Assembly (NCBI GenBank): GCA_963747755.1
Contig: CAVVGK010000003.1
Coordinates: 214,969 to 278,968 of the forward strand
Direction of reading: 5' to 3'
From: DATFVA01 sp963747755
GTDB lineage: Bacteria > Bacteroidota > Ignavibacteria > Ignavibacteriales > Ignavibacteriaceae
Length of the DNA stretch: 64,000 bases
The notes beneath the pieces are model-generated. The model searched no databases and was not told where the DNA came from. It saw only the letters and a list, made by a program, of their open reading frames with translations. The translations under genes were made by a program, and so were the position numbers. How positions within the stretch are numbered: the first letter of the stretch is position 1; every line of letters starts with the position of its first letter. This document shows positions 54,512 through 63,235 of this stretch, in pieces.

Positions 54512-54951
54512 AATGCAAATCTCCTTTAGTTTGGCTTCACGCCTTGAATGAAAACTATTTTAGGATGACCCCCAACAATTAGGCCAATGACTTAATGGTT
54601 GTTATGGTGCTATAAATCTTAAGAATCAAAACTAAATAATAGTAATTATTAATCCTTGTTGTAAAATTTACTTTGAGGATTGGTTACAATTCTATCCATA
54701 ATCGATTTCAAATCCTAATATTATTTCTAAAAAACTAGGTGAATAATTTAAATTGAATCTTTTAACAGGCTAATGAATTTAGGGGAAAGATTTGATCCTG
54801 CACTAAGAAATGGATCACCTTTTCGTGGGAAGGTTAGGTATTCAGAAATATTATGATTCAGCTATGGTGGAAGAAAAAAAATATTTGCTAAAGATCATTA
54901 TAAGAGAGATTAAGCTAAAACTGAAGAAAAATAAAGACAGTAGGGAAATTG

Positions 54952-54999
54952 GCTCCGCGACCGAAATGAGAACTCGAAAAAATATCATGTCAGATTTCC
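54952..54999. repeat. 48-bp direct repeat, copy 1
   Basis: A 48-base stretch starting GCTCCGCGACCG is identical to 60219-60266. Weaker similarity continues about 40 bases downstream in both copies, and both translate in one frame as ATEMRTRKNIMSDF with a nearby stop. Confidence 0.9.
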
Positions 55000-55309
55000 T
55001 ATCTACATTAAAAAAGTTAGAAAGGGGAAAAATATGATAACTTTGGAATCTGGCTGACAGGGGAACTTTGTAAAGATTATGGACAAGTCAGTCAACATCA
55101 AATTTCTAAATGAGTCTGTTAACAATTACTTTAAGAGCGAGGATCGAAATAGGAAGACAACTCATAGGAAAATATGACTCTAAATTCTTTTCCTTTCAAA
55201 GTTACTTTTAATAAAAAGTGCGGTTGTAATTAGTATCTACACTTGGTTGATAACACATTAAAAAATTCATTGTGCCTACTAAGAATTAACAGGGCAAGCA
55301 ATATTTTTC

Positions 55310-55338
55310 TTGACTCTTAATTTTCCTTTCCATAATAT
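55310..55338 (+). promoter_or_regulatory. E. coli-like promoter TTGACT-N17-TAATAT
   Basis: The -35 box is at 55310-55315 and the -10 box at 55333-55338, separated by 17 bases. It lies 44 bases before ATG 55383 of the broken gene. The match to sigma70 consensus differs from the TAnnTTTG boxes elsewhere in the window. Chance is possible in AT-rich DNA. Confidence 0.45.
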
Positions 55339-55382
55339 TCCATTAAATAATTGGGACAATATTCTAGCTATGGGGAGCCTCT

Positions 55383-57189
55383 ATGAAAAAAATCACTATT
55401 ATTCTATTAGTACTTTTAGTTTCTTCTTTATCATTCGCACAAACAATTATTGAGGACAGGGTAGAAATAAATCCTAATATTTCACCTGGTCGTCAAAATC
55501 CTTTAGTAGTCTTTCCTGATTCTATTTATTTAAGTGGTGGTGAGAAGTCAATTACACAGAAACACGAATTCCAATCTGATAATTCCGTTTCAATATAAAT
55601 TTAATCGAAGGAGGGAAGGTAACTGCAAGAATTATATTTAGCGAAGCTGCCGGCAGTTCAAAAATTGATTTATTATTAAGACAACCCGAACAGCAAACAT
55701 TGGTTGAATACGGTAATCGGAACATTGGTTTTACCTGGGAATCACAAGGTTATCCCCCGGGAACAAATATTGAGTTTGGAATTTACTGGTATTATAACAG
55801 CTGGGGAACAATTTACGAAGGATATAAGCCGGTGCTGTTATTACACAAATAGCAGACAATATTTATCAAATAGGTTTTGAAGCAGCCGGTGATGACTGGG
55901 ATTATAATGAACTTATAATTGAAGTTACGTGCAAACCTATGATTTAATAGTTAATATAGATCCAGTCACAATTTCAGTTGGCGAAACGCAAAGATTACGG
56001 TTAAGAAACAAATGTATGACGGAAGTGTACAAGATTTCCCTACTGACCAATTATTTGAAGTAGGAATAATGGAAGGATGTGCACCAGGTGCATTAGTACA
56101 TGGCACAGATACCTCAGCTTATTTCAATGGGATACCGCAGCCAATATTATTTGCTGCTGCAGACAGCCTTGAGAACGATGAAGAAACTGTAAGAATAGGA
56201 GTGGGTTTAGAAGAACAGCTTGTAACTCATCCTAAAAATATGAGAAAAAAAATAAATTTGAAATAAAATCTATCAAAGACACGAAATGAAAGTATAAAAA
56301 AAGAAGTTTAAATATTGCCTGATATAATTATCGTTGGAGGAACTTGTTTTGGTGGTGATTTAACTTCCTCCAAAAAAGAATTTGCTGAAATGATAATAGA
56401 TAATGGTTGTTCCGTTTTGGTAATTGTTTTGAAACATTATCACTTGAATTTGTTGATATTAAAAAAATATCTCCTACAATTTAAACACGAATAATTTTAT
56501 GTGGAAAAAATACTCAATTGAATGGACAGGTTAAGGTTCAAACAGGGGGATTTATGCCTTTGACATGGCATTCTTATAGAACTCAAAATATTTTTGTTTC
56601 CCCATGTTATGAGAAATCTTCGAAAAGAATAAAATATAAAATGATTCTTAAAAACAAAGATGACAATCGAGAATTCCCAATATTGTTTGGACCTATTCAT
56701 CTTGAAATATGTGAGGATAATATTTATAACGCAGGTTTAATACTCATACAGTCTACAGAGCAACTGATGGCAATTCTAAGACAGTTTCCAGAACAATTGG
56801 AAATAATTAAAAAAGATATAGATAGTTATTTATCCAGATATGATGCTCCGATTATTAAATATAAATTTTTTGATGAAATTATGGCTCACGAACTTGAACA
56901 TAAACAGGATTATTTGAATAATTTAAAAAAATTGAAAAAAGATTACTTAGATGACAAAATAAATGGTTATTCAAATACATGTATAGAGTTTAAAAATGAT
57001 CCTGAAAACAAAACTGAAAATGCAATTACTGAGTACGAAATGACTTATGCCAGTGATTATATCGATAAAGCAATTTTAGATCAAAGTACTATATCTGAAG
57101 AAGATGTACAGAAAAGGTTAAGTGTTCAAGTCTCATTGTTTGATTATAAACTATTAATATTCAAATTTGAAAACCATTTGATTTTTTAA
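55383..57189 (+). pseudogene. Exported protein gene broken by serial frameshifts
   Basis: An intact start (MKKITIILLVLLVSSLSFAQ, a signal peptide) runs to a stop at 55598. Coding sequence then resumes in successive frames: about 55583-55851 (NLIEGGKVTARIIFSEAAGS), 55831-55947 (GAVITQIADNIYQIGFEAAGDDWD), about 55932-56010 (QTYDLIVNIDPVTISVGETQ), 56012-56266 and further to 57189. The first four joins, and probably a fifth near the A8 run at 56250, each lack one base, so the lesions look alike. The frames are otherwise well kept, so decay is recent or the joins are assembly errors. The original protein seems to have a signal, an Ig-like middle and an HExxH C-terminal part. No family name is claimed. 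Confidence 0.7.
56554..57189 (+). CDS. C-terminal fragment with HExxH motif, possibly independently translated
   Basis: This is the longest open piece of the broken gene. I place its start at ATG 56554, behind AGGGGGA, although the frame is open from TTG 56518. The 211-residue product has no signal peptide and contains MAHELEHKQDY, an HExxH zinc-type motif, in a helical context (ILRQFPEQLEIIKKDIDSYLSRYDAPIIKYKFFDEI). Metallopeptidase activity is only suggested by the motif. It ends 10 bases before the repeat protein gene. Treat it as part of the pseudogene unless an intact homologue shows a separate gene. Confidence 0.45.
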   Translation: MPLTWHSYRTQNIFVSPCYEKSSKRIKYKMILKNKDDNREFPILFGPIHLEICEDNIYNAGLILIQSTEQLMAILRQFPEQLEIIKKDIDSYLSRYDAPIIKYKFFDEIMAHELEHKQDYLNNLKKLKKDYLDDKINGYSNTCIEFKNDPENKTENAITEYEMTYASDYIDKAILDQSTISEEDVQKRLSVQVSLFDYKLLIFKFENHLIF

Positions 57190-57199
57190 GGAATTTATA

Positions 57200-59296
57200 A
57201 TGAAAAATATAATTAGTGTTATAATACTTCTGGTTTCCTTTTATAATCTAAATTTTGCACAAGGTTTAGAACAGGATGATAAACAACTTATAATATCGTA
57301 TTTAGATTCAACAGGATTAGAATTTCAGGCTCTTAAACAAATAAATTATTATCAGATATATGAAGCAATTCCTGCACTCGAAGAAAAATTATGGGCTCAA
57401 AGAACTATCCTGCAGATCGCTTATCTACATACTCTAACAAATTTAAATGCTCCGGAAGCGGAATCATATGTATTGTCATTTATAGATACCGCAAAAGGAG
57501 TTGCAGATTCATTGCAACTGATATTATCAGCCACATATGATTTAATAATATTGGATAATTATTCAACTATTAATTATGTATTTGATTGGTTGGATGATTA
57601 TGTCAACGATCTGACTTCCTTCAGGGAAGGATCAAAAATAATTGAAGTATTGCCGAAGTTACTTAATAAGTCTGAATTTGAAAATGAAGTTAAAGAAAAA
57701 CTTATTCTAATTGCCCAGGGTAGTAATGATCCTTATTACAGAAATCTATGTATAGATGCATTAGCTAAAAAATATGGGACAAGCATGATCCCATTATTGC
57801 TTAATCGAATTAATAATGACACTACAAGCTACGTTCGATGGAATGCGTACACAAAACTAAATGGAATGAATTATTCTTTAATGCATAATTTAACTAAAGA
57901 CTATTTGATAATTGAAACTGGAGCGGTTTATAAACTTAGACTTGTTGACAGTCTTTTAAGTAAGTATGGAACACCAGATGATTATATGTTAGTTGATAGT
58001 TTAGGTCAGGTCGAACCAAACCCGTTACTTAATGAATATATGATTTTATTTGCGGGTTATATTAAACCACCTTTACTTCCACTTACAATACCAATCGAAA
58101 TGCAAATTGATTCTCTTATTGATATTACTTATCAGATTTATTATGGAAACTGGATCGGGAAATACGAATTTGTGCAAAATATAAACATTATTTTAAGCAG
58201 CGCTAAAAACTTTATCTCTGATGGAGATTCTACGGCATGTTATAATAATATTAAATCCTACCAGGATAGTTTGAACTCTTTAGAAGAAGATTCTTTGAAC
58301 AATAATGTTAATTTTATTACACGACAGGGGTTCAATATCTTGAATTCAAATGCACAATACATTTTAGACAGATTACCCGAACCGCAGCAAAATTCCAACC
58401 TCCTCGTAATCCTTCAAAACAGCGGTGGGACACAAATACCTGCCAGTAATGTAAAATACTATGATACAAGCTGGAAAGATGCTGTGGATAATGGCGATGG
58501 AACGTTTACTGTAGTAACAACTAAACCAAATGTTAGCGTAAGGGTATTTTATGAAGGAGCAAATCAAACAGTAAATAATGTCCCAGCACAGAATAATACT
58601 TATACATTCCATACTGTAAACGCACAGGTAGAATTAGAAAACAGCTCAGGACAATTAATAGATGAAGGAACTGTTAAATATTATGCAGGTGCGTGGAGAG
58701 ATTTCGGGACAACTGTAAACGGTGTTGCATCAAAAGAACTCCTCCCTGTTAACTACAGCTTCAGAATGACGTATGAGTACGGAAGCAACGATAAACAGCA
58801 GGATATAAGTTCAAACCCAACTGTTGTTTTCCAGACAGTTAATGCCGCTGTTCAATTACAAAATAGTACAGGCAGCTTAATAGACCAGGGAACGGTTCAA
58901 TATTATGCGGGAGCGTGGAGAAGTTTTGGAACAACTGTAAATGGAGCTGCACATAAAGAACTACTGCCGAATAATTACAGCTTCAGAATGACCTATGAAT
59001 ATGTTTCTAAAGATACGCAGCAGGATTTAAATACCAATCCGACAGTTACATTTTCAACTGTTCTCTGCACAGTAAAGGTAAAAAACCAGCAGAACCAGCC
59101 GGTAAATAACGCAGATGTAAAATATTACTCTGGTGCGTGGAGAGAAATAGGATTAACAAATTCGAACGGTGAAATTACCAAAGAGCTGCTTCCTGCAAAC
59201 CTGTCATTCCGTGCTGCTCTTGGCACAGTTCATCAGGATGTTCAGCATGACCTTTCGGTAAACAATATTGTACATATTATTTTAAGTCTGCAGTAG
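57200..59296 (+). CDS. Exported protein with HEAT-like N-region and 74-residue C-terminal repeats
   Basis: The 698-residue protein has a signal peptide (MKNIISVIILLVSFYNLNFAQ). A helical region (about 25-390) resembles HEAT-type repeats (SNDPYYRNLCIDALAKKYGTSMIPLLLNRINNDTTSYVRWNAYTKL). Three to four beta-sandwich repeats of about 74 residues carry the pattern 'vkYYaGaWr.fGtT.nG...KELLP.nysFRmtYe...kqQD'. The two middle repeats are about 80 percent alike. No T9SS domain is present at its end. Such repeats occur in large surface proteins of environmental Bacteroidota, to my recollection. Binding or adhesion is inference. Confidence 0.8.
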   Translation: MKNIISVIILLVSFYNLNFAQGLEQDDKQLIISYLDSTGLEFQALKQINYYQIYEAIPALEEKLWAQRTILQIAYLHTLTNLNAPEAESYVLSFIDTAKGVADSLQLILSATYDLIILDNYSTINYVFDWLDDYVNDLTSFREGSKIIEVLPKLLNKSEFENEVKEKLILIAQGSNDPYYRNLCIDALAKKYGTSMIPLLLNRINNDTTSYVRWNAYTKLNGMNYSLMHNLTKDYLIIETGAVYKLRLVDSLLSKYGTPDDYMLVDSLGQVEPNPLLNEYMILFAGYIKPPLLPLTIPIEMQIDSLIDITYQIYYGNWIGKYEFVQNINIILSSAKNFISDGDSTACYNNIKSYQDSLNSLEEDSLNNNVNFITRQGFNILNSNAQYILDRLPEPQQNSNLLVILQNSGGTQIPASNVKYYDTSWKDAVDNGDGTFTVVTTKPNVSVRVFYEGANQTVNNVPAQNNTYTFHTVNAQVELENSSGQLIDEGTVKYYAGAWRDFGTTVNGVASKELLPVNYSFRMTYEYGSNDKQQDISSNPTVVFQTVNAAVQLQNSTGSLIDQGTVQYYAGAWRSFGTTVNGAAHKELLPNNYSFRMTYEYVSKDTQQDLNTNPTVTFSTVLCTVKVKNQQNQPVNNADVKYYSGAWREIGLTNSNGEITKELLPANLSFRAALGTVHQDVQHDLSVNNIVHIILSLQ
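58613..59293 (+). repeat. Tandem 74-residue coding repeats (three units)
   Basis: Unit 1 is 58613-58834, unit 2 is 58835-59056 and unit 3 is 59057-59293. Units 1 and 2 are closely similar at DNA level. Unit 3 is more diverged, and a degenerate unit lies just before them from about 58400. Confidence 0.85.
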
Positions 59297-59428
59297 GCTG
59301 TCTTAAGTAGACAAGAAAAAAGCTCTGTAGTCCGAAGAATTCCTTTGGAGGAGCGAAATATTTATAGCAGTAAATAAAGTAAATGAAATTAAAGTCTCTT
59401 TGGGACAACACAAAAAAAGAGGTTTAAA

Positions 59429-60049
59429 ATGAAAACAATGATATTTGTTTTATTGTTGATTGCTGTTGCAGGTGCACAAACAGTTTATGATTTACAGCCG
59501 GGAACAAAAGGCAACCAGATAAAACTTACAGTAGCTAATATTTCGGATAAAAACAACGCCGATAATGTGGTCGTTAATCTTTTAAGAAAAAGCCCCGCCC
59601 TCAATTTTGAGAATCAAACCGATACAATTTCGATTATTGAAGCCACTCAAGAAAAAGAAGCAACTTTCAGATTTGAAGTAAAACGGAATGCTCCTGTAAA
59701 CACAAAAGACTCAATCGAGTTTTCCATAGGAGATGTAAACGGCATTATGATGATGAAAACCTTTGTACTTAATTTTCTTGCACCAAGTGAGTTCAGGCTT
59801 GAGCAAAACTTCCCGAATCCCTTTAATCCTGCAACTACAATACAATACCAGCTTCCTTCAACATCAAATGTATCGCTAAAAATCTACGATGTATTGGGAA
59901 ATGAAGTTGTAACCCTGGTAAATGAGAAACAGGATGCAGGATATAAGGAAATAAAGTTTAATGCAAACAGGTACGCGAGCGGAATGTACATATACAGGTT
60001 AACAGCAGACAAGTATGTAAGTACAAAGAAAATGCTGCTTCTGAAGTAA
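59429..60049 (+). CDS. Small secreted protein with T9SS type A sorting domain
   Basis: The 206-residue protein has a short signal peptide (MKTMIFVLLLIAVAGAQ) and one compact beta domain of about 105 residues (TVYDLQPGTKGNQIKLTVANISDKNNADNVVVNLLRKSP, resembling a CARDB or Ig-type fold). A full sorting domain (about 125-206, EQNFPNPFNPATTIQYQ ... KKMLLLK) ends it. It follows the repeat protein after 132 bases and ends in a terminator. It may provide surface attachment or be a cargo adaptor for the preceding protein, which lacks a sorting domain. This link is inference. Confidence 0.85.
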   Translation: MKTMIFVLLLIAVAGAQTVYDLQPGTKGNQIKLTVANISDKNNADNVVVNLLRKSPALNFENQTDTISIIEATQEKEATFRFEVKRNAPVNTKDSIEFSIGDVNGIMMMKTFVLNFLAPSEFRLEQNFPNPFNPATTIQYQLPSTSNVSLKIYDVLGNEVVTLVNEKQDAGYKEIKFNANRYASGMYIYRLTADKYVSTKKMLLLK

Positions 60050-60190
60050 ATGTCAAGCCAAGTATTGTAATAGCAGATTCATCTTTCAGGATTTTGAGAA
60101 ATACCTAGATAATATTTATCAGCTGATTTGGATTTGAGAATGTATAACCGGCAACCCATTTTATCCCCCATCAGATTCTTAGTAATAAAA

Positions 60191-60218
60191 AAACCCTTAT
60201 GTAATAAGGGTTTTTTTT
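60191..60218 (+). terminator. Rho-independent terminator after the small T9SS cargo gene
   Basis: A perfect 10-bp stem (AAACCCTTAT 60191-60200 with ATAAGGGTTT 60204-60213), 3-base loop and a T8 run at 60211-60218. The 48-bp repeat begins at the very next base. Confidence 0.92.
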
Positions 60219-60266
60219 GCTCCGCGACCGAAATGAGAACTCGAAAAAATATCATGTCAGATTTCC
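60219..60266. repeat. 48-bp direct repeat, copy 2
   Basis: It is identical to 54952-54999 in the same orientation, 5267 bases apart. It begins directly after the T-run of a terminator, which suggests an insertion or recombination joint there. Confidence 0.9.
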
Positions 60267-60850
60267 GATTTATGTTAAGAAAATTCAGAGAGGTAGAAAT
60301 TTGATAATGTTGAGAAAAGAATATTGATCAACTTAGAGTTGACTTTAATGTGTTCGATAGAACAGAGCCTCAAGAGTTAGCTGTACAAACAGATCAAATT
60401 CCTACCGCTATCTTCACAAATCGGCAATATTCCTTAAAATAATTGCTCTAGAATTTGTTTTGATTGTACGATGGCAAATGAGGTAAAGGATAATGTTCTT
60501 TGCAGGAAGTTATTTTCAGCTAATACCGCATAATATATTCAACCCTATATTGTATTACCCGTATAGTTCAAATCGGGTGTGTACTAATTGTTTTATGACT
60601 GGCTGACTCAATATGTCCTGAATTTTTTCCCAAAAAAATTTTTACAACTCGATTTTCTTTCAGGATTTAATAGGTGGGTGTGTCTTCTGGTTTGAACTTT
60701 TTCTGCGAGCGAAATCAGCTACAATATACCGGGGGTGGGGTATGGAACCTAAACCCTTAAAAATGGGTTTGAATTCTTGTTCTTAACTATCTTAATTTCG
60801 AATTTGCTGTACAAATCGTGATATTTTTATTAAACAGTCGGATTGGATAG

Positions 60851-61165
60851 ACTCAAAAAAAGATATTTTATCATACCTACCGGATACTGAAGAAAGTAAG
60901 GGAAGAAGGCAGCAAAGGGATTATCCACAAACTTCGTGGAAAGAAATCCAATTGTCGATATCCTTCAGAATTAAAAGTTAGAATTATCGGCCTCTATAAG
61001 ACTCATTATAATGATTATGGACCAACGCTCTTCGCAGAACAGCTGATAGAAAACCACAAGATCTCTGAGGAACTATCTGGTGGTGCATTCGGAGTAACTA
61101 CAGTCGGGCTACGCCCCCCTTCAGTTATCCGAGGATTACTTGAATTTTTATATTCATTAACTTAA
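60851..61165 (+). pseudogene. Transposase remnant, ISNCY (IS1202-like) family
   Basis: A start-less frame of 104 codons contains YRILKKVREEGSKGIIHKLRGKKSNCRYPSELKVRIIGLYKTHYNDYGPTLFAEQLIENHKIS. This matches the N-terminal helix-turn-helix region of ISNCY/IS1202-type transposases ('REEG..GL.H..RG..SNR..P.E....I..LY...Y.DFGPTLA.E.L'). The first helix-turn-helix and all catalytic domains are missing, and the end (EELSGGAFGVTTVGLRPPSV) is unrelated sequence. No inverted repeats were found. It is a relic of an insertion. Confidence 0.72.
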
Positions 61166-61233
61166 ATAATGGCAATTCTAAAGTGTTCTATTTACTGACA
61201 TTTTCAAAGAGTTAATACACGCAAAAATATTTA

Positions 61234-61262
61234 TTGACAATCATATATTAATATCGTATTAT
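61234..61262 (+). promoter_or_regulatory. E. coli-like promoter TTGACA-N17-TATTAT
   Basis: A perfect -35 hexamer (61234-61239), a 17-base spacer and TATTAT (61257-61262) lie about 95 bases before the 338-residue cargo gene. This is a near-consensus sigma70 promoter. Confidence 0.5.
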
Positions 61263-61357
61263 TCCAATGGGAGAAACCAGGAATTCCGATTTATCTACAT
61301 ATCAAATTAAAGAATAGAGACCTCTCAAAAAAATTTTATTAACATTAGGGAGATGTT

Positions 61358-62374
61358 ATGAAAAAATTTTTGCTACTATTCTGTCTACTCATGTTTCCTA
61401 CATTTATTTTTGGGGCAAATGTATATTTTGACTACCCAACTATAAATAGTTCATTTCAGGCAAATTGTAATGGTACTTGCGGAGTCAACTACCATATTCA
61501 TACTGTTTCACAATATTTCATTGTAGATTGGTATGGTGCTAGGGTAAGGTACCCAAACGGAACCTGGGGCTCATGGCAAACTGGTCAAAGTGGAGGTTGG
61601 GTATTTTCTCAAATGGGGTCTTATCTTATTGAAGGAGCGGTTCACGTGGTTAGTGATTTAGGTGGTCAATCGGATTATTATATGTATTCTGAACCTTATC
61701 CTTTTTACACTACTGATACTCCCCCTTCAGTATCGATTTCCGGACCAACGAATATACAATGGGGACATAATTATACATGGACAGCAACAGCTTCTGGAGG
61801 TAATCCATCTTATAGTTATCAATGGTATGAATTATTTGCCAGTATTGGTCCTATGAATATCACACCGCTTCTTCCACCCCGGGATATTTGGCTTCCAATT
61901 GGTTCAAATAGTCGTTATTTGACTTATTCTTTTCCATTATATAATGAGATTCGTTTGAAATGTATAATTACTGATGATTGCCAATTGCAAGCAACATCTA
62001 ATATTTTGATATTACATTCTTCAGCCGATCTTAGTAAACTAAAATCTCAAGATAATTTATTTCAAAAGAGTAGTTTAGCTATTAATCAAAATGATAATAT
62101 CGTGACTACCAATAATTATTGTCTATACCAAAATTCCCCTAATCCCTTTAATCCTTCAACAGTTATTGAATATCAAATTCCCGAAAATGGGTTAGTTAGA
62201 TTAAGGGTACTTGATATTTTAGGTCGTGAAGTAGCGTTGCTTGTAAATGAAAATAAAGATAGGGGAAGATATTCAGTAATTTTTGATGCATCAAACCTTA
62301 ATAGTGGAATTTATTTATATCAACTAAAAACTTCTAATTTCACTTCTATTAAGAAAATGATACTTCTAAAATGA
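61358..62374 (+). CDS. Secreted protein with T9SS type A sorting domain
   Basis: The 338-residue protein has a signal peptide (MKKFLLLFCLLMFPTFIFGA), two Ig-like beta domains (about 22-120 and 120-225) with the second containing the pattern 'SISGPTNIQWGHNYTWTATASGGNPSYSYQWYE', and a C-terminal sorting domain (about 255-338, LYQNSPNPFNPSTVIEYQ ... KKMILLK). The ASGG..SYSYQWYE segment is typical of Ig-like domains in adhesins. The codon use is AT-rich like the surrounding accessory region. It has its own promoter and terminator. Confidence 0.87.
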   Translation: MKKFLLLFCLLMFPTFIFGANVYFDYPTINSSFQANCNGTCGVNYHIHTVSQYFIVDWYGARVRYPNGTWGSWQTGQSGGWVFSQMGSYLIEGAVHVVSDLGGQSDYYMYSEPYPFYTTDTPPSVSISGPTNIQWGHNYTWTATASGGNPSYSYQWYELFASIGPMNITPLLPPRDIWLPIGSNSRYLTYSFPLYNEIRLKCIITDDCQLQATSNILILHSSADLSKLKSQDNLFQKSSLAINQNDNIVTTNNYCLYQNSPNPFNPSTVIEYQIPENGLVRLRVLDILGREVALLVNENKDRGRYSVIFDASNLNSGIYLYQLKTSNFTSIKKMILLK

Positions 62375-62391
62375 AAAATAACATTCTAGAT

Positions 62392-62428
62392 GGGAGATTG
62401 ACTCAAGATAATGTCAATCTCCCTTTTT
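62392..62428 (+). terminator. Rho-independent terminator
   Basis: A perfect 11-bp stem (GGGAGATTGAC 62392-62402 with GTCAATCTCCC 62413-62423), 10-base loop and T5, 17 bases after the stop of the preceding cargo gene. Confidence 0.92.
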
Positions 62429-62471
62429 AATTTGTTATTGAATATAAAAAAATTGCAGATATATAAAATAA

Positions 62472-63227
62472 ATGAAATTATTATATTTTCTATTGGTTTT
62501 AACTATAATATCACTTAATTCGTGCAAAACGACTACTGAACCAGTAGTAGATAATAACTATTTGAATTCAAATATTAATACTGATGAATTTATGTCATTG
62601 CATATTGGGGATATCAGGCAGTACAGCATGCCATATTCAACATTAGACACAATTTATCAGGTTTGGAAAATAACTGATACGGCGTTCCGTACGGATGATA
62701 CTAAGGTTTATATTTGTGAATGGTATACAAATAGTTATAACCAACAAAATAGATACATCTTCTATGAATTTATTCGTGATGGCTATCTTTATTCAACAGA
62801 ATTACAAAAATCATCACAGTATCCTGGGAACCCCTATTTTGAGCAAAAACTTGCTGCAATAAAACCTCATGATGGCGATGATTGGATACAAACAGTCGGA
62901 TATTACAATCCTGATTCTTCTCAAGATCATGTAACCGTGAATTATTTGGATGAACTCGAGACACCAGCTGGAAAATTTAAAGATGTCTTCAGTTTAACCG
63001 CCTCCCGTGGTGAACCGGGAAGTGAAGTTGATAAAATTTATTATACTAGATATTTTGGGCACGTTGGATATTTAATTATCGGATATCAAAGTTCATTTTT
63101 AGCAGTTAATTATATGAAAATAAATGGAAATGAAATCGGTCAGTACATTACAATGGATTCAAGCGTTTCTAAATATTCTGGAACAATGCCTCATTTTATA
63201 AATCCGTTCGGTATTAAAAGATATTGA
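62472..63227 (+). CDS. Predicted lipoprotein of unknown function
   Basis: The 251-residue protein has lipobox LNSC (Cys19) followed by a polar linker and a beta-rich body (DIRQYSMPYSTLDTIYQVWKITDTAFRTDDTKVYICEWYT, LETPAGKFKDVFSLTASRG, YFGHVGYLIIGY). The 'TPAGKFKDV...YFGHVGYL' pattern occurs in uncharacterised lipoproteins of this group. The next gene begins inside a TTGAGGAG overlap at its stop, so the two are a pair, likely an envelope unit. Confidence 0.75.
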   Translation: MKLLYFLLVLTIISLNSCKTTTEPVVDNNYLNSNINTDEFMSLHIGDIRQYSMPYSTLDTIYQVWKITDTAFRTDDTKVYICEWYTNSYNQQNRYIFYEFIRDGYLYSTELQKSSQYPGNPYFEQKLAAIKPHDGDDWIQTVGYYNPDSSQDHVTVNYLDELETPAGKFKDVFSLTASRGEPGSEVDKIYYTRYFGHVGYLIIGYQSSFLAVNYMKINGNEIGQYITMDSSVSKYSGTMPHFINPFGIKRY

Positions 63228-63235
63228 GGAGTACT

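Larger units (their letters stand above)
54512..55382. other. Intergenic or decayed region, 871 bases
   Basis: This AT-rich stretch holds the leader of the leftward operon, one copy of the 48-bp repeat (54952-54999) with a 75-codon frame around it, and a candidate sigma70-like promoter near its right end. Several short frames (for example one near 54774 giving NLGERFDPALRNGSPF) look like remnants. I see no intact gene. Confidence 0.55.
60050..61357. other. Intergenic/remnant region, 1.3 kb
   Basis: It holds the terminator of the preceding gene, copy 2 of the 48-bp repeat immediately after it, a transposase remnant (60851-61165) and a strong sigma70-like promoter (61234-61262). The 60300-60840 part is AT-rich with no supported gene. 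Confidence 0.65.

Noticed and set aside
54810..55037. Frame of 75 codons containing the 48-bp repeat
   Set aside because: It has no good ribosome site or known domain. Only the repeat-containing tail is shared with copy 2. Kept as a possible remnant, not as a gene.
58373..58612. Antisense frame in the repeat protein gene
   Set aside because: It lies opposite a clear coding repeat and has no support of its own.
57200..59296. CRISPR or DNA-level tandem array
   Set aside because: The repeats are 222 bases, coding and in frame without spacers, so they are protein repeats.
60560..60590. tRNA-like string GTTCAAATC
   Set aside because: It sits in a 5-bp hairpin with a 12-base loop, and no acceptor, D or anticodon arm can be formed around it.
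63224..63235. TTG start for the last barrel gene
   Set aside because: The TTG overlaps the GAGGAG ribosome site used by ATG 63236.
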